NCBI GenBank assembly: GCA_949361645.1
Contig: OX442432.1
Coordinates: 3,130,598 to 3,194,597 of the forward strand
Direction of reading: 5' to 3'
Length of the DNA: 64,000 nt
Source: Spongilla lacustris
Taxonomy: Eukaryota > Porifera > Demospongiae > Spongillida > Spongillidae
Positions 30,401-41,830 of the stretch are shown piece after piece; positions within the stretch are counted from its first letter, which is position 1; each line of letters begins with the position of its first letter. The position numbers and the translations under genes were made by a program. The notes below the pieces were generated by a model. It did not search any database. It saw only the letters and a program-made list of their open reading frames with translations, and was not told where the DNA came from.

Positions 30401-33007
30401 GTCCTTCTCAAACAGTACCTGTTCACGGACTGAAAAGGTGGCAGTAGCAGAGGTTGTCAACACCCTACCATTAGGAGACATACGAGGTTATGTCACTGTT
30501 GCATATGATGCATCATGCTGACTTGGATATGTTCTTAATGTTGACGCATCCCTACGTGCTATCACAGTGACATTTCTACATCCGTGCATACCATCAGCTT
30601 CATTTGTCTACCCTGTGAGACAGGATGTCGTGGACGTTGATCCCTCTGATGTCCTAACCCTTGTCAATCCGGTGACAGCCACAGGTAGAACCTACACTCT
30701 GACAAGAAAGGACATGCAAGAAGCCAGCCTTGCTCTGCAAGCAAGATTACTGTAAACAGTTTAGATAGCTAAACATTTAGTGTAAACTCTGTTGGTTTTC
30801 TATAACAATTTTGGTCCTAACACCTCTTAGTGGCTCTAAAAACACACTAAACAAACACTTGAATTATGATGGAATTAAAGATGGCTGCCAGCGTTTGAAA
30901 TGGTGTCCCAGACGAGTGCATGAGAATCCCACACATCTGATTAGCTAAGTACCCTATTGGTACTAGCATGTACCCACCCTAAAAGTTTGGTAAAAAATGG
31001 ATGATGTTATTTTCTGAAACAGCAAAACTGATCACAAATTCATTACTTATTAAACCCCAATATACCAGTTCTTATAAAGTCCATCACTACTACGTGTATC
31101 AACATAACATCCATAAATGTATACCAAAACACCTAACATATAGATTTTAATGGCCAAGCAATTCTATTCTAAACAGGTCCAAGTTGCCCCGAAAATTAAT
31201 TATTCAGAAGGTTACAGTTAATAAACGGTACAACTTGGGGTATGCATATATTAAGTGATTTTGTGTTTTTTATATAGGAGAATATATATGGGAAGTGGTA
31301 TTAGAAAATGAGATTTAGGTGGTACAAATTAGCCTAGAATGACCCTAATAAATTAAACCAATCACATTACATCTGGGACTTGTGCAGTGTCCAGCACTTT
31401 CCCTGTCTGATCCAACACTCGATACATTGGCCTTGTCACCTGCTGCTCGTGCGGACTGCTTCCCGCCAACATGTCTGTTGTGTACTGAATACCACTCAAA
31501 CCATATTCTCCAGGGTCTGAAGAGAGGTACTGAATTCAAAATAAACTGCAAATGAAAATACTGCACATTAACAACCTTTACCAGTGCTTAGTGCTTGTTG
31601 AAATAACTACAGCAGGTCATGAAATTTAACTATCATCTGGGTACTACTCCATACCTTCGACAACCAACTTTATACTCTTCCAGCGTCGCCCCCTGCTACA
31701 TTGTAGGGCCATCTTAAGAGACTAAACTGTTTATTGTGACTGCACTGCTTTTCAACAATGGACCCATTCAATAGCATTGGTGAAACACCTCTGAGGTATG
31801 TTTAATAGTACACTACAGTACACTACGTGCATATAACCATAGATATTAAAGTAAGGGGATTGGAAACGGATCAATGAATCTAATTAGTCACATACAGTCC
31901 GTGTTACGCCTACAATTAGAAATTCATATCGTACGCAGCAGCTGTTTTATGCCAAGACTATAGGGACCGAGACGTCAGGATCACAGGTTCACATCTTTGC
32001 GAGTGGTGTAGAGACAAGCAAAGCCTTTGTTTTCCAGTCATACTTTCTTCTACACACTCGTAATGTCTTATACCCATTGCTTAAAAATAATCAAAAATCG
32101 ATAAATGCTTCTCTCCTTAGCTTCGTTACCTCTCCTAAGGCGATACGATAAATAGGAAAATGACAACCAATAGGCACGTAGCACACTGTGCACATCTAAA
32201 ATATGCAACGTTTGGCGCGCCAGCACCTGTAGAATCGTAGAAAAAGGTACAGTGCCAAAGTAACTCCATTTACGCTTTTTACGTACTAGAATGGAGGTTG
32301 CGAACAAAAGAACAGTCCTCCGTACACAAAATTAAGGAAAGGCATACAGATATGACCTACCAACGACGTAGTAGTAACAGAATCGCGCTGGGATGAACTG
32401 GTCAAAAATAAAAGGTACAGTCCGTAACCGAGTCGCGTAAGGTACTTGAAAATCGCGTTCAGCAAGCAAACAATAAGAGCAAAGAGCCGTGCCAGTTAAA
32501 GAATGGCTTACAGACACGTAGGAAGATGTAATACTACGTTTTAGGACGAAAACAAATCACACAGTAGCAGCAGTTTTCAAGTCTTCGTTGGTTTAAGGGT
32601 AATAATAACCGTGTCGAGGAGTGTACGTGTACAATCATGCGCTCACGTGATGCGTTTCCAATCCCCTTACTTTAATATCTATGATATAACTAATCTCAAC
32701 GACGTGCACAATCGTGGAAGAACTGTTGAATATGTTGAACACAAATCCTTTGACAGGACCGTGAACTCCTTCAAGATCTGGGGAGTTTGAAGTCCCTTGT
32801 ATTCAGGACCGTAACATTCGGGTGTGCGCTCATGCAGTTCCGTTTAACCTAATAAGCCAGCACTCACTTATATAAATATTAAAGTGACTCATGCACGATA
32901 CATCTACATGTGCACTCTGTGCAGCTTACCCTTCCGTGAGCCGTCCAGCTTTTCACAGCACACAATCGAGTACAACTTCTGACGGCTCGGACCAAAACCG
33001 ACGCCAT
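26470..33007 (-). CDS. BCKDHA: Branched-chain 2-oxoacid dehydrogenase E1 alpha
   Basis: Thiamine-diphosphate-dependent mitochondrial subunit that decarboxylates the oxoacids of Val, Leu and Ile. Exons, read downward: 33007-32930, 31529-31371, 28210-28124, 27800-27533, 27290-27146, 27072-26869, 26812-26470; 1284 nt, 427 residues (human 445). Exon 1 is a mitochondrial presequence ([15 protein letters not shown]). Key blocks: [35 protein letters not shown] ([12 protein letters not shown]), [19 protein letters not shown] (ThDP site), [23 protein letters not shown], and [11 protein letters not shown], the loop with the regulatory serine of the BCKD kinase. Introns 1 and 2 hold transposons (846 bp and 3 kb); the coding frame is intact. 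Confidence 0.94.
27403..27520. repeat. (AC)n microsatellite in BCKDHA intron 4
   Basis: About 115 bases of almost pure AC, ending about a dozen bases from the exon 4 donor at 27532-27533. Confidence 0.95.
28218..28326. repeat. Purine minisatellite (ggggagga)n in BCKDHA intron 2
   Basis: About 100 bases of ggagggg units directly upstream (in transcript sense) of the exon 3 acceptor; in the transcript it is a long pyrimidine tract. Confidence 0.92.
29171..29683 (-). pseudogene. DDE-type transposase fragment, left arm
   Basis: 170 codons: [44 protein letters not shown] and LATRASLQ match the C-terminal half of a transposase-like family common in invertebrates (SDG-A-QYKN ... FATSHGK). The N-terminal half, with the first catalytic acids, is absent. 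After DASC an in-frame TGA interrupts, then [12 protein letters not shown] continues in the same frame to about 28986. Confidence 0.65.
30003..30755 (+). pseudogene. DDE-type transposase fragment, right arm
   Basis: Mirror copy of the left-arm frame, 30003-30521, ending at the same in-frame TGA. The frame resumes as [18 protein letters not shown] and runs to a TAA at 30755. Differs from the left copy at a handful of residues (e.g. GVRAEW for GVSAEW, GTLKRL for GTLIRL). Relatives have Trp-Leu-Gly-Tyr here, so TGG to TGA is likely. Confidence 0.65.
31838..32683. mobile_element. 846-bp TIR element (second subfamily) in BCKDHA intron 1
   Basis: Ends catagatattaaagtaagg...gattggaaac and its complement. 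Flanked by the exact 7-bp repeat atataac (31831-31837, 32684-32690). Same terminal motif, same target-site length and almost the same size as the 848-bp copies, but the interior is not recognisably similar. No transposase frame. Confidence 0.8.
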
Positions 33008-33850
33008 CACTCAACACAATCAGACGATCCACAGAGCCGTGTAAGTCTGGGTACCAGACCGTTTTATAATATTATTATCTAAAAACCCATAGCCAGAAGC
33101 GATTTGGTTGTAGTACTTCCAAAAATTGCTGCGGAAATTAAACTGTTCTATTGTTGGAAGCAGAAAGAGACGTCGCTTTCGTATCAAGACTTGTTACCTC
33201 AGGTTGAAAGTCAAATCCTTCTTAGTGCAATTGCTAGCATTTATGTGTCATCGGAAGGCTAAAAAGGCTTCAGAATCAATTATCATAACCTACAAGATCA
33301 AGAATAGATATAAATATGACAACAAGATTAATAAACCTGCACAACATTTAATGTTTATTAAAAGGGCAGCAGCAAAAGTGGGGAAGTAATGCTTGAGCAT
33401 TAGCACAATGGACGATTAGAGGTCTAGCAATATATGTTACACAAGTGGTTGTCTGCAACGAACTCTTTGCCTAAACGGGCAAAGGTAGTTAAAGCTTCAT
33501 GACCCAATCCACCATGAAAAAAAAGGTATTCACCACTAAAGGAATACATGGCCACCCTCTAGCATTACAGGCATCATCATTTTGATTGTTCCCCTCTTCT
33601 TAGCTGTAGACCCAAAGAACAAACTTGCTTCTAGAATGTTGGCTGAGTTAAGATCAAAGGCTGTGTAAGATAATGACTAGTTTGGCATAAGAACATGAGC
33701 AAGGCATATGTGATCCTTACAATCCTCACTGCCCTTCTCGATCTCAGGGATAAGACCTAGCTGACAGGAGTCTGCCTGGTAGTGAGAAACATCTTTTTTA
33801 GTCTGGACAGGATGCTGTAGATGACTCATGAAGAAGAGAAATGAAACCAG
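33008..33850. other. BCKDHA upstream spacer
   Basis: Holds the BCKDHA promoter side. A plus-strand 87-codon frame at 33126-33389 is lysine/arginine-rich and matches nothing I know; I do not call it a gene. Confidence 0.4.
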
Positions 33851-33856
33851 ATTCCT

Positions 33857-34290
33857 CTATCTTTTATGGAAATGACCATTGCTTGGGCTGACAGTCAAGC
33901 TAAGGCATTGAACCCCGCTGAGAGGAGGCTGATGAGGCACTGAAGCTTTATATGCTGCAGGAGCATGCAATGCAGTAGAGCAAATGCCGAGGCTGCCAGA
34001 GCTCGTGTTTAGTTGGCAAGCAGAGGGTCTGAATGCAATGTTTGCAGAGGACAATGCAGGCTGTCTGTTGCAGTCAAACTGTAGGAGGCACTCAATGATG
34101 CATGAAGTAACGAGGGAGAACAACAGGGAATATGTAGGGTCTCCCTGCTGAGCCCCTGAAGCAGAAAAAAGCTCCCATGTTGTACCAGAGGCATTGGTGG
34201 CAACACCACAATACATAAGGAAGAAGTTCTGGAATATGAGCTGCACAGAGAGCAACTATAGCCTGACACTATACTATATTGAATGCATTG
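33857..34290 (-). pseudogene. Reverse transcriptase relic
   Basis: Reading leftward: FFLMYCGVATNASGTTWELFSASGAQQGDP, then SLLFSLV. The QQGDP motif and the preceding strand are typical of the palm of non-LTR-type RT. Further on GICSTALHAPAAYKASV resembles the downstream region of the same polyprotein family whose C-terminal pieces lie elsewhere in the window. The catalytic YADD box is not seen. Confidence 0.6.
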
Positions 34291-34600
34291 TGCATGTCTA
34301 CTTTGAGAATGAAAGTCAGGATCATCCAGTGTTCAATCACTTGTCCCAAGTGGTGAATGACCTTTTCAGTGCTGCCTGGGCAAGCAACACCATGCACCTT
34401 ATAACCTCACCAGCAGTGATAGGTCTGACTACCACCAGCTATGGAAGGGCTAACACCACAGGAGCCTTGCCAGCAGTGATAGGTCTGACTACCACCAGCT
34501 ATGGAAGGGGCTAACACCACAGGAGCCTCGCCAGCAAGGAGAACATTAATAACATGGCACAACAAACATTCGACTGAGAACTGCATCTGCAGCATCATCA

Positions 34601-36620
34601 ATAAGATGTTGCACCCTCATATAAGATGTGTTGCACCCTCATATAAGATGTGTTGTACCCTCATATAAGATGTGTTGTACCCTCATATAAGATGTGTTGC
34701 ACCCTCATATAAGATGTGTTGCACCCTCATATAAGATGTGTTGCACCCTCATATAAGATGTGTTGCACCCTCATATAAGATGTGTTGTACCCTCCTATAA
34801 GATGTGTTGTACCCTCATATAAGATGTGTTGCACCCTCATATAAGATGTGTTGTACCCTCATATAAGATGTGTTGCACCCTCATATAAGATGTGTTGTAC
34901 CCTCATATAAGATGTGTTGCACCCTCATATAAGATGTGTTGTACCCTCATATAAGATGTGTTGCACCCTCATATAAGATGTGTTGTACCCTCATATAAGA
35001 TGTGTTGCACCCTCATATAAGATGTGTTGCACCCTCATATAAGATGTGTTGCACCCTCATATAAGATGTGTTGCACCCTCATATAAGATGTGTTGCACCC
35101 TCATATAAGATGTGTTGTACCCTCATATAAGATGTGTTGTACCCTCATATAAGATGTGTTGCACCCTCATATAAGATGTGTTGTACCCTCATATAAGATG
35201 TGTTGCACCCTCATATAAGATGTGTTGTACCCTCATATAAGATGTGTTGCACCCTCATATAAGATGTGTTGTACCCTCATATAAGATGTGTTGCACCCTC
35301 ATATAAGATGTGTTGTACCCTCATATAAGATGTGTTGTACCCTCATATAAGATGTGTTGCACCCTCATATAAGATGTGTTGCACCCTCATATAAGATGTG
35401 TTGCACCCTCATATAAGATGTGTTGCACCCTCATATAAGATGTGTTGTACCCTCATATAAGATGTGTTGTACCCTCATATAAGATGTGTTGCACCCTCAT
35501 ATAAGATGTGTTGTACCCTCATATAAGATGTGTTGCACCCTCATATAAGATGTGTTGTACCCTCATATAAGATGTGTTGCACCCTCATATAAGATGTGTT
35601 GTACCCTCATATAAGATGTGTTGCACCCTCATATAAGATGTGTTGTACCCTCATATAAGATGTGTTGCACCCTCATATAAGATGTGTTGCACCCTCATAT
35701 AAGATGTGTTGCACCCTCATATAAGATGTGTTGCACCCTCATATAAGATGTGTTGCACCCTCATATAAGATGTGTTGTACCCTCATATAAGATGTGTTGT
35801 ACCCTCATATAAGATGTGTTGCACCCTCATATAAGATGTGTTGTACCCTCATATAAGATGTGTTGCACCCTCATATAAGATGTGTTGTACCCTCATATAA
35901 GATGTGTTGCACCCTCATATAAGATGTGTTGTACCCTCATATAAGATGTGTTGCACCCTCATATAAGATGTGTTGTACCCTCATATAAGATGTGTTGTAC
36001 CCTCATATAAGATGTGTTGCACCCTCATATAAGATGTGTTGCACCCTCATATAAGATGTGTTGCACCCTCATATAAGATGTGTTGCACCCTCATATAAGA
36101 TGTGTTGTACCCTCATATAAGATGTGTTGTACCCTCATATAAGATGTGTTGCACCCTCATATAAGATGTGTTGTACCCTCATATAAGATGTGTTGCACCC
36201 TCATATAAGATGTGTTGTACCCTCATATAAGATGTGTTGCACCCTCATATAAGATGTGTTGTACCCTCATATAAGATGTGTTGCACCCTCATATAAGATG
36301 TGTTGTACCCTCATATAAGATGTGTTGCACCCTCATATAAGATGTGTTGTACCCTCATATAAGATGTGTTGTACCCTCATATAAGATGTGTTGTACCCTC
36401 ATATAAGGTGTTGTACCCTCATATAAGGTGTTGTACCCTCATATAAGGTGTTGTACCCTCATATGAGGTGTTGTACCCTCATATAAGGTGTTGTACCCTC
36501 ATACACAGTGTTGTACCCTCATATGAGGTGTTGTACCCTCATATAAGGTGTTGTACCCTCATATAAGGTGTTGTACCCTCATATAAGGTGTTGTACCCTC
36601 ATATTAGGCGTTGTACCCTC
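34601..36620. repeat. 22-bp satellite with 660-bp higher-order period
   Basis: About 90 tandem monomers tcatataagatgtgttgcaccc, in two forms (gcaccc or gtaccc). The order of the two forms repeats exactly every 30 monomers: lines starting at 34621, 35281 and 35941 carry the same series. The right end (36400-36620) changes to a 20-bp monomer with all-gtaccc units. No coding frame. Confidence 0.96.
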
Positions 36621-37626
36621 ATCCCAGATGGACTGCATATAGTTCCTTAGGAAAAGATCACAGCAAAGTAAGCAATACTAAAGTTAGACGGAAGCTGGGC
36701 TGCTTGCACAGAAAGATTAGCATCATCAATGATGGGAGATGCAGAGACTGGGTGTTTAGCCTTGAAAAGTTCAAAGGTCTCACTGGAGTTGGGAGTGACC
36801 CCCTTAGTGCTGAGCACACTTGCTAATGAGGCAAATCCTCAAGCATTGCTTGCCCATACTATGCCTCAAAATGTTGTGTATGTTTATTTGTTGTCATAGT
36901 AATATCTTGAATTCTTTTTTTGCCATATGAACAAAATTAATAAAAATGAATAAAGTTTAGAATGAGAGACTGAAACCCTGGTTAGCTGTCTGGAGGTGTG
37001 TCTTCCAACATTATAGATGGGGAGTAAGCCTACCTCATATGTATACACTGCTCTGGGATGACACAGGTTAATCATAGTTACCCATTAAGGTTTTCCAGTA
37101 TACAAATAGCAAGTCGCAATAATAACTGAGAAAAGGTTTGTATGGCTTCGGAGCCCCAGGTGCAATACACCCACATGCAGTACCAGCCTAGTTCTGTACA
37201 CTTCGTGATATATAATTATTATTATTATACTGTATTGATCACCATTGGCGATGGAGGGTTGCCCAGTATCTCTACCTTGTCAAATAACTCTCTTAAATGG
37301 TGATCAATTTTACTATTATCAAAATTAGATTAGACATACACAAGTACACTATAAGATACATATAGAGCAATGCAACAATAATATAATAAAAATGATAAAG
37401 ACATAAACAATTTAAGCACGTCTGCTATCCGTTTCTTCACCACATGCAGCTGCTACAATCCCTTTTAGCCTTTCTGCCCATCCCATGCCTTGGACCCTTT
37501 AGGCCACCATGCCTTAACATGCAAGCACGGAGGAGATGTGGTGTCATGGCACAGCAGACTCAGGGATGTCCTCTTGGAATCTTGCTGACGGGCCTGTTTG
37601 GGTCCTAAAGTTGAAGCTGAAGTGGT
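36621..37626. other. AT-rich intergenic stretch
   Basis: No gene seen. Contains a small inverted repeat around gatcaccatt (37237) and aatggtgatc (37296). Confidence 0.5.
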
Positions 37627-37953
37627 TTGGGGCGTGAAGGACATAGAACACGGCCTGCAGACATCCTTATCCCTCATTGGGATTTGGGCAAACCAGCAGC
37701 TCTAGATCTGACTGTCACGTCAACACTAAATTCAACTACTTTAATGGAAGCGGGTGTGACAAGGGGATTTGCAGCTCTGGTAGCCGAGGTGCACAAGCAT
37801 AATTCTAATGATGCCAAGTGCTCAGAGCTTGGCTGGACATGTATCCCTATAGCAGTGGAGACATATGGGTGTTGGGGTGCTGAAGCCATGCAGACATCAT
37901 CATGGAAACTGCTCGAAGTCTCAGGCTACTTGTCAATTATATGGCAGGCTTAG
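37627..37953 (+). pseudogene. Retroelement C-terminal domain fragment (copy 3)
   Basis: RPADILIPHWDLGKPAAL, LTVTSTLNST, KCSELGWTCIP and VETYGCWGAEA: the same domain as copies 1 and 2, here with the N-terminal RPADI motif preserved. The frame ends soon after the ETYG motif. Confidence 0.65.
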
Positions 37954-38632
37954 CCTGACTTTGATGTGAGCCAGCTCATGGGATCAATTGTAGAAGATTC
38001 ATAGAACTTAACTGCATTATAATAATAAGCCCTTTTGGATGTAATGTGTAATTATCTTTATAAACTTATTTGGAATAAAATATAATCAATGTACTTGTTA
38101 TTACATAAACACACACAGCAAAGTTAAACACATAATCTAGACAGAATGACCCCAGAGTTGGCTCTGATCAGGGTCAAATTCAATCTACCATAGATGTGGT
38201 TAATTGTGATGGTCTTAGGCTGCCTAGTGGCCAGTCTTCCAGCAAGCCTATAGAGATTAAGTGTCTGATCCCCAACATCCAAAAGTCTCTACCACCAGAG
38301 GGATGTAAGACCAGCCTAACTCTTGACATTTTGCATCATTGCTGTGGTGTATTTAGTCTTTTATTATACCATTTCCACTCTAGCATGAATACATCAAACC
38401 AATAAATCTATCCGACAAAAAATAAAGAAATAGGAAACTCGATATATGGAAAAGGTTGAGTAGGTTAGAGCTTGAAAGCTTACTTAGCATCACCAATCAT
38501 TTCTTCTTCCCTTCCTCTTCCCCTTCCCTTTAGAACACTGAATGATACTTAGCACACAAAATTCCTTTTTTAAAAAGTTATAAACATCACACATATTAGA
38601 TGCATGCAGCATTCACCTACAAGCAAGTCATA
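37954..38632. other. Intergenic AT-rich stretch
   Basis: No gene, RNA or ordered repeat recognised. Confidence 0.5.
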
Positions 38633-41399
38633 CTACTGTATTTTTGCAGCAGGTATAAGTGGAGCTTTTTCACTATTCTCACTGTTCCGTAGCTTTCTCA
38701 ACTGAACAAAGCGAACACAAGATACCAGTGATGCCACAAACAAAACCAGAGCTGCGAGAGCTGTAAAACCAACGCCAATAACAAAATGAAACAATTTACT
38801 TAACCATTTTACTTAATTTTAAGCAGGTCACTTACAGGTGATGGCAACAATGCACCATTGGACGATGTAAACAGTTTGAATGGCTCTTAGTCCATTATCT
38901 TCCAGGTAGTTCTTAAAGTCTTCAGTGAGTTCAGCATGCTACAAACCACACCAGAACACCCAACAACTTGGCATAAACAAATGCCAGCATGGCACAGTGT
39001 AAATCCAAATCATCCTTACCTCATTGATGTACATAATGGGAAAATACATAATCCCTTCTGTAAGATTTGCCATTTGCCTGCATATTAAGGAAGATAGCGT
39101 TAGCCTGCACGACAACTGCACACATGCTTACGGGAAGTCTGAAGTCCTGTTCAACTGTATGTTCAGTTGTAGCCCCTTTTGCACCTGAATATTAACACCA
39201 GTCATTGGTTCGACATCGACATGTGTATCATACTGTGCCCTATTGGCACTAGGGTCTGGATCAAGACCTTGAATATTACGTCTCAGAGAAGGGTCTCCAT
39301 CAAGGAAGTGTGGCTTGCTCCCAAATATTGGAACCACAGGATTCTGAGTTGCGCCCAGGTATATCAGACCATTGGGACACCATGAGCCCCACTTGGCATT
39401 TTCACTAAGGTTAAAAGCGCTAGCAAAAGTGGTGTTAGGGAGCTCAAATCGAAGTGCACCCAATCCTAAGTGATCCACACTCCCAACGTATGTGAGGTCA
39501 AAGGAACGCACTGCATCATCCAAGAACACCTGCAGTACTTCATTCTCAGTGATGAATGGATGGAAAAAGAGTCCTTCAGTGCCATTAATGTAATTAGCAT
39601 CCTCAAGTGGCCAGATTCCAAGTCGAGTCAATCCATCCCACTGTATGTACTGGCCAATGCGTTCAATTTCACCAGTTCCTGTATAAATAATACTGTCTTG
39701 AGTGTCATTTACAGAATTGTTCAGTTGGATTTGTATGTATGGATGAGGAAGCGATAAGTGCGAAGAATTCAAAAATGGGTCATCATATAGCAGTTCAACA
39801 AGTGGGTCAGTGTAGTTCCATGCTAGCTCTGTGGCGTGGTGACAGATGTATAGCTGTGTATAGTTGCTAATGTCAGAAAACTGTTCTTGAAAGTATTCGA
39901 TGATACCTTGTCTGAAGTCAGGAGGTATACTTTCAATCTGTGCTATAGCTCCCTGCCGATAAAATATCAATGAATAATCAGTCTCATAGATACCAAGACA
40001 CACATGCAGGTTTTAAACAGCACACAGCTCAACAGAAACAAACTCACAACCAAAGGCAGGTTGACAGTACAGATGGTGTCATCTTCAGATAACCCAGGCG
40101 CACTGTTAGCAGCATCAAAGTGAAACACCTTCTGTTGGGTGTATGTCAGTGTAGTCTGATCAGAAGACACTTCCTTAATGGATTTTGTGCGATTCTCTCT
40201 GCAAACAAGAAAAACAAGGCAAACACGTGGGCGGGGGTGGGGGGGGGGTGGGGGGGGGGGGGGCACTGCAATAGTACCACAACTACATATTATGTTTACA
40301 TGTGGTAAAGTATTACATAAACAAACTGTCTTTTCTTCCCCATCAGAACTTTTAGTACATTACCTGAGGGATGTAGCAGTAACAGTTTATGCATAGTTGA
40401 ATGAATTCGGATATTCCATAAAGGACAAAAAAGATGGAAAATTGAGTTGTATGGGGAACTTTTGTAAGGTTCCAGTGTGGGAACAAAGTGAACGTTGTCT
40501 GAGCTTTCTAAGCGTCAACAGTTTTACTACATTGTAGGTATCGTCAGACCCTACATAGGCGGATCCAGGATTTTTGGCTGGGTGGTGACATGAATATTAA
40601 TGAAGGGAGGGGCACGGTAAACTACAAGCGCATTAACTGCTCATACATGTATACAGCCTCTTTTGAGTAATATAAGTTGGATTCACAAACAGACAATTTA
40701 GATTCTGAAAATAGTAATTAATACTGGACCTTGGAGGGTGGTGCACGGGCACCCTAGGCACCCCCCCTGGATCCGCCTATGCCCTATACAAATACTCTCG
40801 ATTGATTCTACGGTACAATAGCGGGATGCTGATCGGGTGTTTTGCTAATCGTTTCACGACACTTCCAAGTTCTACAGGTTCCGATACATCTATATAATAA
40901 TATTGCAAGGAGTTTTAAACGAAATTTAACACAACGGGGGCAGCACACGACTCCTAAGGCGCATGCGCAGAGCCTAAAGGAGACACGCGATGAGCTCAGT
41001 CAAGTCTTGGGGATTCGTGATGTTGAAAAAGTATATGGATTTCCACAGTGGTAGTGTGGGATTGCAGAACTGGTAGAATGTTGCATGTCCAGGCAACACA
41101 GTGACCTTCTGAAAAGTGCAAAATTACTATAAATCGCAGCACAGAAATACGATGAACAATGTGCACAACAGGGCGCCCACCATGCATAAGCATGCACATA
41201 GCGTAACGTCAGTTCAATTTTCCTTGTCCTATATATAGTGCATGCGATACGTACATCTCACTCTGAAACTTACTGCTATCACTTGATTTTTAGTTAACCA
41301 CGGTCCTAGAATAGGTGCGATGATGGCCAATGCAACGCACGCAGCACATAGAAGTATCAGTATTCCAAAGCAGAAGCAGCAGCGGTAAGACCTATTCAT
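38633..41399 (-). CDS. SCARB-like: CD36/SCARB-like scavenger receptor, copy 1
   Basis: Two-pass receptor with a large lumenal/extracellular domain, binding lipids or microbes in known relatives. Exons, read downward: 41399-41274, 41108-40987 (end uncertain), 40198-40048, 39952-39132, 39077-39020, 38938-38836, 38760-38633. N-terminal membrane helix residues about 11-30 after MNRSYRCC. Family motifs: GTEGLFFHPF, WCPNGLIYLGATQNPVVP, SKPHFLDGD, GLDPDPSANRAQYDTHVDVEPMTG. Many N-glycosylation sites. The C-terminal helix LALVLFVASL-like precedes a short basic tail. Exon 2 loses similarity to copy 2 after NPQD; with a donor at 40987 the frame still closes to 502 residues but lacks the conserved VPIVEVKGPYSYR segment. 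Gene or recent pseudogene: open. Confidence 0.75.
40232..40263. repeat. G-rich simple repeat in CD36-like copy 1
   Basis: Runs of G broken by single T or C inside the intron before exon 3. Confidence 0.85.
40554..40781. mobile_element. 228-bp MITE-like element
   Basis: Inverted ends cataggcggatccagg and cctggatccgcctatg, flanked by cccta on both sides. Lies in the intron where copy 1 has lost the end of exon 2. Confidence 0.75.
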
Positions 41400-41830
41400 C
41401 TTGCAGAAATCAAGATGGAGCACGATTGAGGTTATTATATATGCAAATTTCATTAGTCTACATATCAAAAAATTTCCCTAGGACGGCGGCCACATATGAC
41501 GTAATGCAGAACGTCCTTGGGATTATAGTCTAGCCCGAGTACATGTATACCCGACTGATCGGTTGCACTATCAAACATTAATTTGGATAGACCTGGAGAA
41601 TTCCTACAATGTGGTGAAAGGGAAACCATGGTGAAAGTGAAACAGCTGAAGCTTAGATAGCACTCATTCCCACACTCGAACCCACGGTTCTGATAAGATT
41701 CGATTTCATTGTGTATTATTTTGCCAACTTAGTCCAATTTGCTCGGACGAGAGTTAGCCGCGGCCAGAAAAGCGCGCTCGTGATGTTATTACAATGCCGG
41801 TCTAATATCGGCCGTTTAACGTCATGACGG

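Larger units (their letters stand above)
28344..31345. mobile_element. 3.0-kb near-perfect palindrome (fold-back element)
   Basis: Left arm 28344-29827, right arm 29871-31345, spacer 43 bp. The arms are about 1.48 kb, inverted and nearly identical; only scattered single-base differences are seen. The ends read gggtcattctagg / cctagaatgaccc and both sides are flanked by taat, a possible 4-bp target duplication. Each arm holds one transposase-like 3' fragment running outward from the centre. Lies wholly in BCKDHA intron 2. Either a fold-back transposon or an inverted duplication of a 5'-truncated element. Confidence 0.9.

Noticed and set aside
33126..33389. 87-codon basic plus frame near BCKDHA start
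   Set aside because: AT-rich Lys/Arg composition, no splice or family support.
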